Shown here in pieces: positions 9,248-17,961 of a stretch of 64,000 nucleotides of DNA (position 1 is the stretch's first letter; each line of letters starts with the position of its first letter). Below the pieces are notes generated by a model. That model was not told the origin of the DNA. It saw nothing but the letters and a program-made list of their open reading frames with translations, and ran no database searches. The DNA comes from Flexivirga oryzae (GTDB lineage: Bacteria; Actinomycetota; Actinomycetes; Actinomycetales; Dermatophilaceae). The position numbers and the translations under genes were made by a program. Location of the stretch: assembly GCF_014190805.1 (NCBI RefSeq), contig NZ_JACHVQ010000001.1, forward strand, positions 124,001 through 188,000, given 5' to 3'.

Positions 9248-10477
9248 ATGATGACCATCACGCCGAGGCCGGTGCGGGGTACGCGGTGGCGCGCCGGGCC
9301 ATGGAGCGTCGGCCCGTCGCAGCGGTTCGTCGGGTTGGACGTGGCACGCGCCGTTGCGCTGGTGGGCATGATGATCGCCCACATCCTCCCGAAGACCGTA
9401 CGCGGTCACGTTCCGCTGTCACAACGCATGGTCACCGGCAACTCAGCTGCCCTGTTCGCGGTGCTCGCGGGAGCTTCGCTGGCGTTGATCACCGGAGGGC
9501 GGGTGCCCCACACGGGACGCCGGCGCGTCGAGGACTCCAGCGCCGTGCTGGTGCGCGCCGTCGTGATCGTTATCTTTGGACTCGCCCTGGAGCAACTGCA
9601 TCCAGCGGGCATCGCCGTGATCCTGCCCTACTACGGCGTGCTGTTCGCATTGGCCATTCCATTCTTGTGGTTACGTCCGGCACAGTTGTTCGCACTCGGC
9701 GTCGCCTGGATGGTTGTTGCGCCGGTGGTATCGCAAGTGGTGCGACTGGCTCACCCCACGTCGACCGCCGGCGGCTTCAGCGGGCTAGGTGTCGGCGGGA
9801 TTTTCTTGCGGCTGTTCCTCACGGGCCAGTATCCGGCCTTCACCTGGATTGCGTATCTCTTCTGCGGGATGGCGGTCGGCCGACTAGATCTGCGGCGAGC
9901 AGATCGTGCTCTCGCGCTGCTCTGTGGCGGTGCTCTCGCAGCGGGCCTCGCGGCCGTCGTGTCCCACCTGGTCACCTCCCTGCCAGGCGTCCACGAGCGA
10001 CTTGTCGCCACATGGGACGGCACGACCGTGCACTCGTGGGCTGCGCTGCAACCTGAGCTGGAAGTCGGACTGCAGGGCATCACGCCCACTCACAGCTGGT
10101 GGTGGCTCGCGATCGATGCGCCACATTCCGGCTCGGGGCCGGACCTGCTCCAGACGACAGCCACCGCTCTCGCCGTCATCGGTGCAGCGCTACTCGCCAC
10201 GCGCGTCGTGCCGAGACTCTGGCAGATTGTCTTCGGCGCCGGCGCGATGACACTCACCCTCTACAGCTTGCACATCGTCATGGTTCTCCCGCAGACCTGG
10301 CCGGACCACGGTCCTCGACGCCTGTTGCCGGAAGTTGCCGTCGTGGTGATTGCCGGAGCGGTGTTCGCCCTTCTTCGGCTCAAAGGCCCGCTGGAAACGA
10401 TTGTCGCCGTCATCTCCCGTGCCGCAGCACGGGCGGTCGGCCGCCTGCTGAAGATTCGTGGGGATCGTCGTGGCTGA
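9248..10477 (+). CDS. Multispanning membrane acyltransferase (HGSNAT/DUF418-like)
   Basis: The product is 409 residues with about ten hydrophobic segments. It opens with RFVGLDVARAVALVGMMIAH, the conserved D-AR-A--GM--H signature of the heparan-alpha-glucosaminide N-acetyltransferase catalytic domain. GNSAALFAVLAGASLAL is followed near the end by TLTLYSLHIVMVLPQTW. Family members carry acetyl groups across the membrane. Together with the acyltransferase-3 gene this gives the locus two independent membrane acylation systems. Its last bases overlap the flippase start. Confidence 0.75.
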   Translation: MMTITPRPVRGTRWRAGPWSVGPSQRFVGLDVARAVALVGMMIAHILPKTVRGHVPLSQRMVTGNSAALFAVLAGASLALITGGRVPHTGRRRVEDSSAVLVRAVVIVIFGLALEQLHPAGIAVILPYYGVLFALAIPFLWLRPAQLFALGVAWMVVAPVVSQVVRLAHPTSTAGGFSGLGVGGIFLRLFLTGQYPAFTWIAYLFCGMAVGRLDLRRADRALALLCGGALAAGLAAVVSHLVTSLPGVHERLVATWDGTTVHSWAALQPELEVGLQGITPTHSWWWLAIDAPHSGSGPDLLQTTATALAVIGAALLATRVVPRLWQIVFGAGAMTLTLYSLHIVMVLPQTWPDHGPRRLLPEVAVVVIAGAVFALLRLKGPLETIVAVISRAAARAVGRLLKIRGDRRG

Positions 10478-11984
10478 GTCGCTTGCGGGTCGTGTGACCC
10501 GGGCAGCGATGTGGAGCGGCATCAACACCGTTGCGATGCGGCTGGTCGGGATGGTCGTCACGATGATCATGCTGCGGATCGTGACGCCGGCAGAGTTCGG
10601 TAACTACGCCGTCGCACTAGCGGTCTTCACTGTCGTCAGTTCATTCTCGGAACTCGGGCTGACGGCATGCATGGCCCAGGCTGACATGGATCCGGAGGAG
10701 ATCGGTCCGACTGTCTCCTTCCTGTCGATTGTGATCGGCGTGGGGCTCGCGGTCGCGATGCTCATTCTGGCTCCGTTCCTGGCGGTGCTGCTCGGGGCCC
10801 CCGACAGTGCGGGCGCGTTGCGGATCCTCGCGCTCTGTATCGCAATGGTCGGTCTGTTCACGATTCCGTGCGGCATCCTCGCGCGGGAGTTCCGCCAGGA
10901 TGCAATGTTCTTCGGAGTGGCAGCGGCCTTCCTGCCAGGCAATGTCCTGATGATTCTTCTTGCGCTGAACGGGCCTGGCGACATCGCATTCGCATGGTCC
11001 AGGGTGTTCGGTCAGTTGGTGACCGGGTGTGTGCTCATCTGGTTCGCGAAGAAGTTCTACCGGCCCCACCTCGACCGAAGCCAGGTGCGACGCGTGCTGC
11101 GCTTCGGAGTGCCGATCGCTGCCGCAAACCTGGTCGGATTCATGCTCCTGAATGCGGACTACCTGTTCGTCAGCAAGGTGCTTGGCCCCGTACGTCTCGG
11201 CATCTACACACTTGCCTTCAACGTCAGCTCCTGGGCAACGGCAACGCTCAGCTCGATGGTGCTCAACGTCGCGATGCCGATGTTCAGTCACGCCAAGAGT
11301 GATCCGCAGCGATTGGGTCGAGCGCTGCGCAGTTCACTCAGCCTGATCTGCCTGGTCGCCTTTCCGATATCGGGGTTCACCGTGGTGTTGTCAGGTGAGA
11401 TTGTCGACACGCTCTACGGTCATCGGTGGATCGCCGCAGCTCCGGTGATTGTGGTGCTTGGCGTCTATGGCAGCCTCTACGTTGGGTCGTTGCTACTCAG
11501 CAATCTACTGGTGGGTATGGGATATCCGACGCCCAACCTGATCGTGCAGATCATCTGGCTTGTCGTTCTCGTACCCGCAATGTTCCTGGGTGTTGAAGCG
11601 GACGGTATGCGCGGTGCCGCGTTTGCCCATGTCGTGGTCATCGTTGTGGTCGTTCTACCGGCCTACTTCGTGCTGACCAGGCGGTTCGTCGATGATCTCT
11701 CCAGGACTCTGCTCGCCTCCACCTGTCCGGCCCTTGCCCTGACGGTCGTCAGCGCCCTCGCCGCCTGGGCGGCCAAGCAAGTGTCAGATGTCGCAGGTGG
11801 ACGGCTCGCAATCGGACTCGTGGTTGGCGGGGCGGTCTACCTGACCCTCGGTCTGCCGGTCATGGGGCAGTACCTACCGGGCAAGGTCATGCGGCTGCTT
11901 GGTCGAGTGCGACTTGATGAGTGGGCTCGCTACCCGCTCTACAGCCGACTACGGCGACCGGCAGGAGCGGTCTCTCGCGACTGA
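10470..11984 (+). CDS. Polysaccharide flippase, Wzx-like (MOP superfamily)
   Basis: About 504 residues forming roughly twelve to fourteen membrane segments, starting TRAAMWSGINTVAMRLVGMV. It contains the ITPAEFGNYAVAL-like segment (here IVTPAEFGNYAVALAV) that typifies the Polysacc_synt/MATE-like lipopolysaccharide translocases. It would flip lipid-linked oligosaccharide units to the outer face of the membrane. I prefer the GTG at 10470, which has GGGGA five bases upstream and overlaps the previous stop; a GTG at 10458 is possible. This is the first of two flippases in the window (see the fused gene at 48318). Confidence 0.87.
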   Translation: MAESLAGRVTRAAMWSGINTVAMRLVGMVVTMIMLRIVTPAEFGNYAVALAVFTVVSSFSELGLTACMAQADMDPEEIGPTVSFLSIVIGVGLAVAMLILAPFLAVLLGAPDSAGALRILALCIAMVGLFTIPCGILAREFRQDAMFFGVAAAFLPGNVLMILLALNGPGDIAFAWSRVFGQLVTGCVLIWFAKKFYRPHLDRSQVRRVLRFGVPIAAANLVGFMLLNADYLFVSKVLGPVRLGIYTLAFNVSSWATATLSSMVLNVAMPMFSHAKSDPQRLGRALRSSLSLICLVAFPISGFTVVLSGEIVDTLYGHRWIAAAPVIVVLGVYGSLYVGSLLLSNLLVGMGYPTPNLIVQIIWLVVLVPAMFLGVEADGMRGAAFAHVVVIVVVVLPAYFVLTRRFVDDLSRTLLASTCPALALTVVSALAAWAAKQVSDVAGGRLAIGLVVGGAVYLTLGLPVMGQYLPGKVMRLLGRVRLDEWARYPLYSRLRRPAGAVSRD

Positions 11985-12011
11985 CAGCTGCCGCTGTCGA
12001 CGTCGATCAGC

Positions 12012-13766
12012 TCAGGACGGCGAAAGTGCAACCATGCTGGCCAGGAGAGCCGTCGTCGATGGGTCCGCAGCCGCGCCTGCGAGCATCCCATCGAGCCATT
12101 GGTCGTCGAACACCCTCGTCTTCCGAACGGGGTCGAGTAGGCTCGGGTTGCGTCGCCAGTGCTCGGTCAGGAGCGTGGTGAGCGTGTCACCGCCGGCCGG
12201 CGGCCGCCGGGTGTTGCGAAGGCGCTGGGCAATCTTGCGGCCTGCCTTCTGTGCGACCGGTACTCCGTTGGTGAGCCGTTGGCCCAGGCCAGGTGCCGCA
12301 TAGGCCAACGGCGCCCGTCGACCCTCGAGTGGGATCTCTGCGAGCTCTGGATCCAGGCGGCACACCAGCTGTGCGAGGAAGCGGGCGTGCGCCTTGTCCA
12401 CGGGCGCAAGCGAATTCGCGATATCGATGAACCGCGGATCCAGCATTGGATTGACGGTTGCGCGTCCCAGGCAGACCGCGCTGTCAACGACGCCTGACCA
12501 ACGCTGCATGCGCTCGTACAAATACATCCGATCGGTCGCGTCAGGCCATGGCAACCCGGTGTTCAGTAAGACCTGGTGGACCTCATCGGTGGCGAATGGA
12601 CGCGCCCACTCGCCGAATTCAGCATTCAGAGCTCCCGTCGCCACCGAATCGTTGGCGAACATGCGCCAGTCCACGAGGAGTCGCGTGAGTGGACGTGCTA
12701 CCGGGTAACCGATGACCGGGCCCACGTAATAGAAGCCGCGCGCAACCTCACCACCGAGACCAGAGATGCGGGCGCCTTGGGGGAAGGCTGACTCGACCAC
12801 GAGCAATGCCGCATGTGCGACCGGGTCCGCCATGCCGTTGAGTTGGCGCGCGCTGAACATGACGAGCGCGTGCGCCTCGCTAGGGTCGAGGTCGCTGAGC
12901 TCGGACAGGCCCTGCACCAGATGCACCATCCCATAGCGCTCGGCGAGTTGGGCTGCGATCCGGACGTCCTCGGAGTCCGGACCACTTGACAAGGTCAGGA
13001 CGCGGAGGCCCTTACGACGAGAACGCGGAATGGCGGCCAGCAGGATGCGGGAGTCCAGCCCACCAGTCAGCTGGAGGATGGCGTCGGGGTTCTCGTCCAG
13101 ATAGTCGACCATGTAGTCGCTCAACATCGTGGATGCCTCGGAGACTGCCGTGTCGATGGGTATCCGGCTGTGGGGCGAAGCGGGCGCGTATTCGTCGATC
13201 GTCAGCTCGCCGTCGTGGAGGGTTATCCGCTGGCGCTCGCGTAGCTTGCGCACACCGTGGATGAGGGTTCGGTCGCCCAGTTGCCAGCCAAGCATGGCTT
13301 GGACGGCAACGCCCTGCCGGTCGATCCGCGCGTCGTCAAGGTGGGCAAGAACCAGACTGGATGTGGAGACGGCGCTCCACCCATCTCCTCGGCGATGATA
13401 GACGTGCCGGAATCCGAGCATGTCGGTCGCGGCGCGCACGGTGCTCCGATCGTCGATCTGCAGAGCGGCGAACGGGGGCATCAGATCCCAGATCGTCTCG
13501 TCGCCGGCCGTAGCGGTAGCAAGGTCAATTGCAGCGGGTGGAATCGCTGCACGCGGCCCGCGAGCAAGCCCGCTGATGACCACCGGCGATCCGCTGGCCT
13601 GCTCGGCGACGAGCGCCCCCCACGTGGCGACTGTCGTGTTCTCACGCCGCACGATGGTTGGCGTCGTAATGCCCGCGGCACGAAGCGCAGACGCTGGATC
13701 CCGATCCTTGCAGTCACCATATGAGACAACGAGGATGCCCCCGGCGTAACGGTCGACGTCGATCAT
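12012..13766 (-). CDS. Asparagine-synthase-like ATP-dependent enzyme without a visible glutaminase
   Basis: The protein has 584 residues. The C-terminal half has the ATP-pyrophosphatase loop LQLTGGLDSRILLAA at about residues 231-245 and then VLTLSSGPDSEDVRIA, matching the Asn_synthase fold. In AsnB-type enzymes a Cys right after the start Met performs glutamine hydrolysis. Here the N-terminus is MIDVDRYAGG with no Cys2, although residues 90-190 still resemble the back part of that domain. It may use free ammonia or another amine to amidate an activated carboxylate, for example a uronic acid. It lies convergent to the flippase, 27 bases apart. Confidence 0.72.
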   Translation of the reverse strand: MIDVDRYAGGILVVSYGDCKDRDPASALRAAGITTPTIVRRENTTVATWGALVAEQASGSPVVISGLARGPRAAIPPAAIDLATATAGDETIWDLMPPFAALQIDDRSTVRAATDMLGFRHVYHRRGDGWSAVSTSSLVLAHLDDARIDRQGVAVQAMLGWQLGDRTLIHGVRKLRERQRITLHDGELTIDEYAPASPHSRIPIDTAVSEASTMLSDYMVDYLDENPDAILQLTGGLDSRILLAAIPRSRRKGLRVLTLSSGPDSEDVRIAAQLAERYGMVHLVQGLSELSDLDPSEAHALVMFSARQLNGMADPVAHAALLVVESAFPQGARISGLGGEVARGFYYVGPVIGYPVARPLTRLLVDWRMFANDSVATGALNAEFGEWARPFATDEVHQVLLNTGLPWPDATDRMYLYERMQRWSGVVDSAVCLGRATVNPMLDPRFIDIANSLAPVDKAHARFLAQLVCRLDPELAEIPLEGRRAPLAYAAPGLGQRLTNGVPVAQKAGRKIAQRLRNTRRPPAGGDTLTTLLTEHWRRNPSLLDPVRKTRVFDDQWLDGMLAGAAADPSTTALLASMVALSPS

Positions 13767-13864
13767 GCGGTCAGTATGCTCGCGTGCGTTCTCCAGATCC
13801 GGCGAATACTCAGAACTCGCATGGAGTCACCGCGGACTGGTCGTTCGCCGGGTGGGTATTCCGG

Positions 13865-14548
13865 TCAGGCCAGTCGCTGACGGCCGTGCAGGTATTGCGT
13901 CAACGCGACAAGGGTGAGCACCGAGAGTAACGCCATTCCGGCAACGGCTCGCATCCTGCTTCCCGACTCGAAGTAGACCGGTGGGGGACTGGAACTCACC
14001 AGGATCTTCACCCGCTGGCTCGACTCGACATGGTGGGCGTCTTCCCTCGCGGTGACACTTGCGCGGATTTTTCCGACGAGGTTGTCGATTTTCGCGGTGA
14101 CAGACTCTGCACTCGGTCCTGTTGCTTGGACTTGCATACCGGCAACACTGAACGAGTACGACCATTGGCTGCCGTCGTTGGGCTGGACCACCGACCAGCC
14201 GTCATAGACGCCGCTGTCGAGCAGTGTCACGCTGGCATCCACCGGTTGCGGTGGTGTGTGCAGACCTGCAACCGAACGGACGGTGACGCCCGCGAGTTTG
14301 ATCAAGCTGTATCGTGACTCGGAAGACAGCGGGTTGAGTGCCCGGGTGAATGGATCGCTGGCCTCCGCGGAGTTCGGTGCGGCGAAGGTGACGCGGACCG
14401 TGCCCTGGTAGGCCCCATGCGTCTGCAACGCCCACACCCAGCCTCCACACAGGCCGAGCAGCATAATGAGGACTAGACCGCGTGTCTGCAATAAGCCAAT
14501 GATATTGCGGCGGCGTCCAACTGTGTCGTGAGAGCCTTGCGGCATCAT
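13865..14548 (-). CDS. Wzz/YveK-like membrane protein, divergent partner A
   Basis: From the tandem ATGs at 14548 and 14545 the product is about 227 residues; upstream codons in the frame have no homology. A basic N-terminus is followed by a membrane segment (GLVLIMLLGLCGGWVWAL), an extracytoplasmic domain of about 150 residues, and a second membrane segment (AVAGMALLSVLTLVALTQYL). This two-helix topology with a periplasm-like loop is that of chain-length determinants. It lacks the usual proline-rich motif, so the assignment rests on topology and on its divergent neighbour, which has the same plan. Confidence 0.6.
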   Translation of the reverse strand: MMPQGSHDTVGRRRNIIGLLQTRGLVLIMLLGLCGGWVWALQTHGAYQGTVRVTFAAPNSAEASDPFTRALNPLSSESRYSLIKLAGVTVRSVAGLHTPPQPVDASVTLLDSGVYDGWSVVQPNDGSQWSYSFSVAGMQVQATGPSAESVTAKIDNLVGKIRASVTAREDAHHVESSQRVKILVSSSPPPVYFESGSRMRAVAGMALLSVLTLVALTQYLHGRQRLA

Positions 14549-14648
14549 CGAGGACCTGCTTTCCCGCCCGATATTGCATACTAAAGTAACACTAGGCGAT
14601 CGGTGAACCGAGAAGAGTCGCCGGAATTCGAGTTGAGGGGGAACCCCG

Positions 14649-15440
14649 GTGAAGGTAGATCTCGCCGGTGCGTTACGACGCAGGTGGTACGTCGTGCTGG
14701 TCGGCCTGCTTTTGACCCCGTTGTTGTGCTTCGGGGCATTGCGCGCCTCGGGGGTCACTTATGAGGCGAAGGCCATGCTGTTGCTCCTGCCGCCGGGGGC
14801 GACGGTGCCCAAGGCGGGAAACCCCTACCTCAACCTGGGCAGCATGCAGCCAGTGGTCGGTGTGCTGTCTGATTCGATGCTGAGTCAGCAGACAGCGCTG
14901 ACGGTCAAAGACGTCAGCCCGACCGCCACTTACACGGTTGCACCGGATCCCGCGACCAGTGGCGCGGTGCTGGTTGTCGACGTGACGGACAGCACCTCCG
15001 CCGGAGCGTCCAAGGTCCTGAAGACGTTGACGACGCTGGCGCCTCAGCGTCTGGATCAACTGCAGGTAGCAGCGAACACTCCAGCTTCGGGTCGGATCAC
15101 CACGGATCTCGTGGCAGAAGACACGAAACCCATCGTCAGCCATAAGAGTCAACAGCGGGCGGGATTGCTCGCGCTGGCACTCGGCCTTGCAGCCACCGTG
15201 CTGGGCGCGTCCTTCGTCGATGGTCTCGTGGCACGTCGTCGAAGCAGACGCGCCGCCAATCACCGCACCGGGCGACGCAGGTCCTCCGATGCCTCCACCG
15301 AAGCCGAGGAGCAAAGCCAGCGCGACGCGCAACAATCGGCCCCCGATGACTCGCTCCCCGAGTCGGTAGAGCCCAATACTGATAGCGATGAGTCCGAGCT
15401 CGACGTGCACGCTTCATCCCACCTCAGCCGACGCTCGTGA
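14649..15440 (+). CDS. Wzz/YveK-like membrane protein, divergent partner B
   Basis: A GTG start preceded by GAGGGGGA yields 263 residues. The N-terminus MKVDLAGALRRRWYVVLVGL runs into the first membrane segment, with YEAKAMLLLLPPGA just after it, a typical start of Wzz domains. The second membrane segment is LLALALGLAATVLGASFVDGL at about residue 175. A long charged Arg/Ser/Glu tail that should be cytoplasmic follows, without kinase motifs. With the O-antigen ligase 27 bases downstream it probably adjusts polymer length. Confidence 0.72.
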   Translation: MKVDLAGALRRRWYVVLVGLLLTPLLCFGALRASGVTYEAKAMLLLLPPGATVPKAGNPYLNLGSMQPVVGVLSDSMLSQQTALTVKDVSPTATYTVAPDPATSGAVLVVDVTDSTSAGASKVLKTLTTLAPQRLDQLQVAANTPASGRITTDLVAEDTKPIVSHKSQQRAGLLALALGLAATVLGASFVDGLVARRRSRRAANHRTGRRRSSDASTEAEEQSQRDAQQSAPDDSLPESVEPNTDSDESELDVHASSHLSRRS

Positions 15441-15467
15441 CGCCGCCGAGGCGGATCAAGGGCAAGC

Positions 15468-16928
15468 ATGACGACTCTCGACGTTGATCGGAATCCGGAC
15501 GACCAGGTCGTGAGTGCCCGCCCTGGAAGGGGGCCGGCGGATTGGGGTATTTGGCGGTTCGATGTCACCGCGGTGCTGTCGCTGTACGTGTGGATGTTTG
15601 CGTTCATCCCGTCGGTCCTTGTCTTTGCTCCGCTCGGTGCTGCAGGTACGCCCGCACAGATGCTGGGTATCCTCACGTTCCTCTGGTGGTACTCCGAGAG
15701 GCTGCGGCGCGGTGAGCAGGCACATCGTCACGGAGCCACGATTCGGTTCGCGCTGACTCTGTATGCGTGGGGAATGACTGCGAGCTACGTTGCGGCGGCG
15801 ACCCGCCCGATCGCGGCATTGGAGATCAACGGTTCCGACCGCTCGTTGATCAGCCTCACGGCATGGTGTGGTGTCTTGTTGATCAGCATCGACGGTATCG
15901 CCAGCCGAGACCGGCTCGAGCTTCTCGTGCACCGAATTGCCGTGGCAGGTGGGGTGGTTGCCGCACTCGGTCTAGTGCAGTTCGCGACGAAACGCCAGTG
16001 GGTCGACCTCATCCAGATCCCGGGGTTGAGCTTCAACTCCGATCTCGAAGCGGTGAGTCGCAGCGGGTTCGATCGTCCGGCCAGTACTGCGACCCATCCC
16101 ATCGAGTTCGGCGTCATCATTGCCATGTGCCTGCCGATCGCGATCCACGATGCGATGCATGGTCGACCGGGGCGGTCGCTCCTTCGGCGATGGTGGCCGG
16201 TGGCGGCGATTGCGATGGCCTGCCCTGTCAGCATCTCTCGCACGACGATCGTTTGCCTCGTCGTCGGCCTTCCCATCGTGGTCGCTGCGTGGCCGCGGCA
16301 CAAGAGACGCGTGATGTACCTGGCCACGATCTGCGTTCTGGCCGTCTTTTACGAACTCGTCCCCGGGATGGTCGGGACGCTGACGAACATGTTTACGGGG
16401 ATCAGCACCGACGGGAGCGCCAAGTCACGGACGGACAGCTACTCCTACGCATTCATGTTCATCGAACGATGGCCGATCTTCGGCCGAGGCTATGGAACGT
16501 TCCTTCCGCAATATCGCATCCTGGACGACATGCTTCTCGGGATTCTGATCGGAGGCGGCGTCGTCGGTTTCGTGCTCACTGGCTGGTTCGCACGCGGCGC
16601 GGTTGTCACGGGCATACGCATCATTCGTACCTCGGCCCGAGGTAGTTGGTCGGATTCATTGGCCCGGGCGTTGGTGGCGGCCGTCCTTGCGGCATTCTCG
16701 AGCTTTGCCACCTTCGATGCCCTGGGGTTTCCCATGGTGCCGAGCCTGCTGTTCCTGGTGATCGGACTGATCGGCGTGCTTGCGCGGATAAAGGCCGAGA
16801 AGTCCACCGAACTCGAGCCCGATGTGCAGCCACCCGGAGTTCCAGAGACACCGATCGACGGCCAGCCCGCTTCGGCCGAGTTGAGTACCGAAAACAGCAG
16901 GTCAGAGCGAGAGGATGCCGATGGATAG
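15468..16928 (+). CDS. O-antigen ligase/polymerase (Wzy/WaaL family)
   Basis: The product is 486 residues with about eleven hydrophobic segments and a large extracytoplasmic loop around residues 300-350. That loop includes TGISTDGSAKSRTDSYSYAF and RWPIFGRGYGTFLPQY; the -R----------PI-G-G-G pattern is the conserved Wzy_C region. STATHPIEFGVIIAM gives the upstream R/H segment. Such enzymes polymerise or ligate lipid-linked repeat units outside the membrane. The C-terminal 50 residues are hydrophilic. The last 14 bases overlap the next gene. Confidence 0.85.
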   Translation: MTTLDVDRNPDDQVVSARPGRGPADWGIWRFDVTAVLSLYVWMFAFIPSVLVFAPLGAAGTPAQMLGILTFLWWYSERLRRGEQAHRHGATIRFALTLYAWGMTASYVAAATRPIAALEINGSDRSLISLTAWCGVLLISIDGIASRDRLELLVHRIAVAGGVVAALGLVQFATKRQWVDLIQIPGLSFNSDLEAVSRSGFDRPASTATHPIEFGVIIAMCLPIAIHDAMHGRPGRSLLRRWWPVAAIAMACPVSISRTTIVCLVVGLPIVVAAWPRHKRRVMYLATICVLAVFYELVPGMVGTLTNMFTGISTDGSAKSRTDSYSYAFMFIERWPIFGRGYGTFLPQYRILDDMLLGILIGGGVVGFVLTGWFARGAVVTGIRIIRTSARGSWSDSLARALVAAVLAAFSSFATFDALGFPMVPSLLFLVIGLIGVLARIKAEKSTELEPDVQPPGVPETPIDGQPASAELSTENSRSEREDADG

Positions 16929-17889
16929 CGGGGCCCAGGGAGATGGAATGCCTGACGGTCGAGCGGCGGAGTCACAGGCTCTTGCGATCGTCACGCCGAC
17001 GTACTCGGTGGACTACGGCGTCTTCGCCGAGCTCCGGCGGTCCGTGCAGCGGTTCGCCCCGGCTGGGTCGATGCATTATTTGATCGTCCCACAAGAGGAT
17101 GTCCCACTCTTCTCGCCGTTCAGCGGACCGGACTGCGTTGTCTGGCCGGCTCGGGAACTGCTGGTCCCCGCGATCCGACTGACGCCACGGCTCTCCCGGT
17201 TGAGCGACCGCCTGCCGCGCATTCCGGCATCAGCACGTGTCGTGGCCATTGAACCCCGGCACCCATTCCCTCCGATCAGAGGGTGGATCCTGCAGCAGGT
17301 GCTGAAGCTCGCGGCTGCCGACCGGCTTCCGGTGGCCACTGTTCTTGTTGCGGACTCGGACGTCGAGCTCATCCGCCCACTGGACTCCCTGGTGTTCCAG
17401 AACGACGGCCACACTGTCCTCTATCGCCGTGACAATGCCGTAACTGACGCGTTGCCGGACCACGTCCGGTGGCACAAGTCGGCGCGCGCACTCTTGGGCC
17501 TTCCGGTGGCAGAGCCGCCGTACCACGACTACATCAGTGCGTTCATCGCCCTCGACACGGCGGTGGTGCGTCAGCTTCGTGCCCATTTGGAGCGGCAGCA
17601 CGGCACGTCGTGGCAGCAGGTCATCGCGCGCCAGCTGAACTTCTCGGAATGGACCTTGTACGGCGTTTTCGCCGATGAGGTGCTCGGCTGGCGCGACAAT
17701 CCAGAACGGCACCGCGACAGCTCACTGTGCCACGAGTACTGGGGCTCCGTTGCGATGGAGCATGCCGAGGTGGACGAGTTTGTGAGCAAGCGCCGGCCGG
17801 ACGACATCGCGATGATGATCTCGGCCAAGTCCCACACGACCATGTCCGTCCGCCGGGCAGCCTCCGAACTGATCGCTCCGGAGACCTGA
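16915..17889 (+). CDS. DUF6492-like protein, probable glycosyltransferase
   Basis: The 324-residue product begins its domain with ALAIVTPTYSVDYGVFAELR and has HYLIVPQEDVPLF. In the middle are GWILQQVLKLAA and VLVADSDVELIRPLD, an arrangement recalling a GT-A nucleotide-sugar site with a D-x-D-like DSDVE. TLYGVFADEV follows. I match it from memory to the DUF6492 family found in actinobacterial polysaccharide loci; that assignment was not tested by a search. It overlaps the preceding O-antigen ligase gene by 14 bases and ends just before a strong terminator. Confidence 0.68.
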   Translation: MPMDSGAQGDGMPDGRAAESQALAIVTPTYSVDYGVFAELRRSVQRFAPAGSMHYLIVPQEDVPLFSPFSGPDCVVWPARELLVPAIRLTPRLSRLSDRLPRIPASARVVAIEPRHPFPPIRGWILQQVLKLAAADRLPVATVLVADSDVELIRPLDSLVFQNDGHTVLYRRDNAVTDALPDHVRWHKSARALLGLPVAEPPYHDYISAFIALDTAVVRQLRAHLERQHGTSWQQVIARQLNFSEWTLYGVFADEVLGWRDNPERHRDSSLCHEYWGSVAMEHAEVDEFVSKRRPDDIAMMISAKSHTTMSVRRAASELIAPET

Positions 17890-17915
17890 GTAGGTACTTG
17901 AGGGTCAGCACGCGA

Positions 17916-17946
17916 TGGCACCGTGTGGCAACGCCACACGGTGCCA
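17916..17946. terminator. Bidirectional intrinsic terminator
   Basis: A perfect 13-bp stem (17916-17928 pairing with 17934-17946, arm TGGCACCGTGTGG) closes a five-base loop. It lies between the convergent plus-strand exopolysaccharide operon and the minus-strand methyltransferase gene. It has no long T-run, as is common in GC-rich actinobacteria. Confidence 0.85.
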
Positions 17947-17961
17947 CCTGACTCCATCCGG

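Noticed and set aside
12012..15440. Lasso-peptide cluster suggested by the asparagine-synthase-like gene
   Set aside because: No leader peptidase, recognition element or short precursor was found nearby, and the flanking genes belong to polysaccharide export.
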